Shown here piece by piece: positions 4,775-6,642 of a stretch of DNA of 6,642 nucleotides. Source of the DNA: Candidatus Treponema faecavium (GTDB taxonomy: Bacteria > Spirochaetota > Spirochaetia > Treponematales > Treponemataceae); NCBI GenBank assembly GCA_019113455.1, contig DXHG01000095.1:1-6642 (forward strand). Direction: 5' to 3'. The position numbers and the translations under genes are program-made. Numbering within the stretch: position 1 is the first letter of the stretch; each line of letters starts with the position of its first letter. The notes under the pieces are model-generated. The model searched no databases and was not told the origin of the DNA. It saw only the letters and a program-made list of their open reading frames with translations.

Positions 4775-6642
4775 ATGCAGGACGTTTTGCACACCGCGGC
4801 AGGCGGCGGGCGGGAACCCGCGTACCTTGACGCGCTGAATCCGGAACAGAAAGCGGCCGTTGTGCACAGCGGCTCTCCGCTGCTCATCCTTGCCGGAGCC
4901 GGTTCTGGCAAAACGCGCGTTATCACGACAAAAATCGCCTATCTGATCTCAGAAACCTGCTGCGACCCCCGCTCCATCCTTGCCGTTACGTTTACCAAAA
5001 AAGCCGCGTCTGAAATGGCTTTCCGCGCGCGCCTCCTTGAACCTCGCGCGCAGTACACGCAGATTCGCACATTTCATTCGTTCGGCGCATGGTTTCTGCG
5101 GCTGTTCGCCGAGGCGGCAGGCATTGATCCCCATTTTACCGTATACGATGAAGACGACATGGCATCGCTGCTTACAGCGGCAAGGCCCGGGCTCCTGCGC
5201 AAAGAAGCCGCCCATATGGCGCAGTATATTTCCCGTGTCAAAGATTACTGCCTTGATTCCGACGCAGGCGATTTTTCTCCGGTGCACGTGCCGCGCCAGT
5301 TTGCCGACATCTACGCGCTCTATGAACAGGAGCTGCGGAAAACGGGCAATGTCGATTTCGGCGACCTTATTATGCTTCCGCTGCTGGTGCTGCGTGAGAA
5401 CAGCGCCGTCAGGGCGCGCATGCACGAACGGTTCAGGGTGATTATGGTAGACGAGTATCAGGACTCAAACGTCGCGCAGTTTCTGCTTTTGCAGCAGCTT
5501 GCCGGCCCCGATACGTATGTGTGCGTTGTGGGAGACGACGATCAGTCTATTTACCGCTTCCGCGGCGCGGAAATAGGCAATATCCTGTCGTTTGAAAAAC
5601 AGTTCCCCGGCACGCAGATTGTGCGCCTTGAGCGCAATTACCGGTCGGTTAAGCCGGTGCTCGACATTGCCGATGCGGTTATCGCGCACAACACCGCGCG
5701 GCTGGGAAAGACGCTCCGCGCTGAGCGTTCCGGCGGAAAAGAACCGGTGCTCGCGTTCCTTCCTGACCAGGAAGAAGAAGCGGCATACTGCGCGGAACTG
5801 ATTGAGCGCTCTCATAAAAAAGGCTGCCCGTATGCCGACTGGGCGGTGCTCTACCGCACAAACGCGCAGTCTCTGTCGTTTGAAACGGAGCTGCTGCACC
5901 GCAAAATACCGTACACGGTCGTTGGCTCATTGAAGTTCTATGAGCGCGAAGAAATCAGGGATATGCTTGCGTTCTTAAAGTTTATTGCAAACCCGCGCGA
6001 CACCGTATCGTTCGCTCGGATTGTCAATAAACCGGCGCGCGGCGTGGGGAAGGCGGCGCAGGCAAAGATACTGGCATACCTCTCGGCAGCGGCGCAGGCT
6101 GCAGAGCCGGAAGTGCGCGGCTGCCTTGACGCGTGCCGCGCGGCGCTCGGAGAGCTTTCTTCCCAGGCGCGCAAAGCAGTCAGCGAGTTTGCCGCGCTGG
6201 TTGACGAACTGCGTGCGGAGCTTTCGCTGCAAAAAGACGGCATCCCGCTTGCAGGCCGCCTTGCGCGGGATGCGGAAGAGGCGTCTGCGGAGGAGGAACA
6301 GCCTGAAGCGCGGCTTTCCGTATTTATTCAGACCGTTGCCGAACGCAGCGGTCTGCTTGAACATTACATTGATAAAGATAAAAATGATGAAAAAAAACAG
6401 AGACATAGAGAGCTTAATATATTAGAATTTATTAACAGTGCATTACTATATCCGTACTCGTTTTCAGGATTGCTTGATTTTCTCGATCACATAAAACTTG
6501 ACCGCACACCCGAAACCGAACAGGGAGACGCACCCGACGCGGTGTCGCTCATCACGCTGCACAACACGAAAGGACTTGAGTTTGAGCGCGTTGTCATTAC
6601 CGGCCTTGAAGAAGGCGTGTTTCCGCGCAGCGATAAGCGGGG
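4775..6642 (+). CDS. UvrD/PcrA/Rep-family superfamily 1A DNA helicase, C-terminus beyond right edge
   Basis: The frame is open from ATG 4775 to the edge, giving 622 codons of a usual 650-780. Motifs run in order: Q motif LNPEQKAAV (21-29), Walker A AGAGSGKT (40-47), Ia VTFTKKAASEM (71-81), Ib IRTFHSFG (97-104), Walker B/II VDEYQDSN (225-232), III VVGDDDQSIYRFRGAE (251-266), IV VRLERNYRS (283-291), YRTNAQS (360-366), and V LITLHNTKGLEFERVVITGLEEGVFP (592-617). Motif VI is not yet reached. The enzyme is a 3'-5' single-strand DNA translocase used in nucleotide-excision repair, mismatch repair, replication restart or RecA removal. Which of UvrD, PcrA or Rep it corresponds to cannot be settled from this part, so no symbol is given. 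The gene starts 8 bp after rimO with no strong ribosome site, suggesting coupled translation. A very AT-rich patch lies at 6361-6440. Confidence 0.92.
   Translation, partial: MQDVLHTAAGGGREPAYLDALNPEQKAAVVHSGSPLLILAGAGSGKTRVITTKIAYLISETCCDPRSILAVTFTKKAASEMAFRARLLEPRAQYTQIRTFHSFGAWFLRLFAEAAGIDPHFTVYDEDDMASLLTAARPGLLRKEAAHMAQYISRVKDYCLDSDAGDFSPVHVPRQFADIYALYEQELRKTGNVDFGDLIMLPLLVLRENSAVRARMHERFRVIMVDEYQDSNVAQFLLLQQLAGPDTYVCVVGDDDQSIYRFRGAEIGNILSFEKQFPGTQIVRLERNYRSVKPVLDIADAVIAHNTARLGKTLRAERSGGKEPVLAFLPDQEEEAAYCAELIERSHKKGCPYADWAVLYRTNAQSLSFETELLHRKIPYTVVGSLKFYEREEIRDMLAFLKFIANPRDTVSFARIVNKPARGVGKAAQAKILAYLSAAAQAAEPEVRGCLDACRAALGELSSQARKAVSEFAALVDELRAELSLQKDGIPLAGRLARDAEEASAEEEQPEARLSVFIQTVAERSGLLEHYIDKDKNDEKKQRHRELNILEFINSALLYPYSFSGLLDFLDHIKLDRTPETEQGDAPDAVSLITLHNTKGLEFERVVITGLEEGVFPRSDKR
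6361..6440 (+). other. AT-rich patch inside the helicase gene
   Basis: I count 18 G or C in these 80 bases (about 23%) against 47 of the preceding 80 (about 59%). The patch encodes a lysine-rich segment (about residues 529-555) that includes DKDKNDEKKQRHRE, and uses AGA, ATA and TTA codons that are rare in the rest of the gene. It also contains a run of eight A (6390-6397). The reading frame stays intact through it and the motif V region follows normally, so it is not a frameshift. Confidence 0.8.

Noticed and set aside
4980..5441. Plus-strand 153-codon frame and the minus-strand frame 4949-5425 within the helicase gene
   Set aside because: Both overlap the helicase motif Ia-II region, which is read correctly in the main frame. 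Their products are basic low-complexity sequences.
5985..6425. Frameshift or broken helicase gene, suggested by long alternative frames near 5975-6425
   Set aside because: Translating the main frame from 4775 through to 6642 gives no stop and all motifs from Q to V in order, so the gene is intact within the window.

Overview
The window looks like chromosomal DNA of a spirochaete, most likely a mid-GC Treponema-type organism. This is inference, not a database match. It rests on a diderm-type gene set (a LolA-like periplasmic lipoprotein carrier), a RodZ-like protein tied to cell shape, free use of TTG and GTG starts, and a coding GC content well above 50% with AT-rich intergenic DNA.

Layout: positions 1-899 carry, on the minus strand, the first 299 codons of a MATE-family multidrug/Na+ antiporter whose C-terminal third lies beyond the left edge. 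It has its own sigma70-like promoter (943-972). Positions 900-1583 form a divergent intergenic region of about 680 bp. It holds a striking cluster of degenerate TTTGCC-GAY-GGCAAA palindromes (1131-1368), an isolated perfect hairpin (1425-1441), a GC-rich palindromic patch (1450-1517) and a candidate promoter with a 12-bp palindrome over its -10 region (1522-1558).

From about 1584 to the right edge, four genes are packed head to tail on the plus strand: a secreted LolA-family carrier (1584-2258), a RodZ-like HTH/transmembrane protein (2273-3355), RimO methylthiotransferase (3348-4766) and a UvrD/PcrA/Rep-type DNA helicase (4775 to the edge, truncated before its last motif). The gaps are 14 bp, minus 8 bp (an overlap) and 8 bp, so they are almost certainly one transcription unit with translational coupling. 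The first two products act at the envelope (lipoprotein trafficking, morphogenesis); the last two act on the ribosome and on DNA. The linkage is probably a growth-related housekeeping operon, not one pathway.

I see no CRISPR array, tRNA, rRNA, insertion sequence or clear defence system. The least explained element is the palindromic repeat cluster upstream of the operon. Secondary oddities are a proline-rich insert in RimO, a sharply AT-rich patch inside the helicase gene, and the enlarged extracytoplasmic part of the RodZ-like protein.
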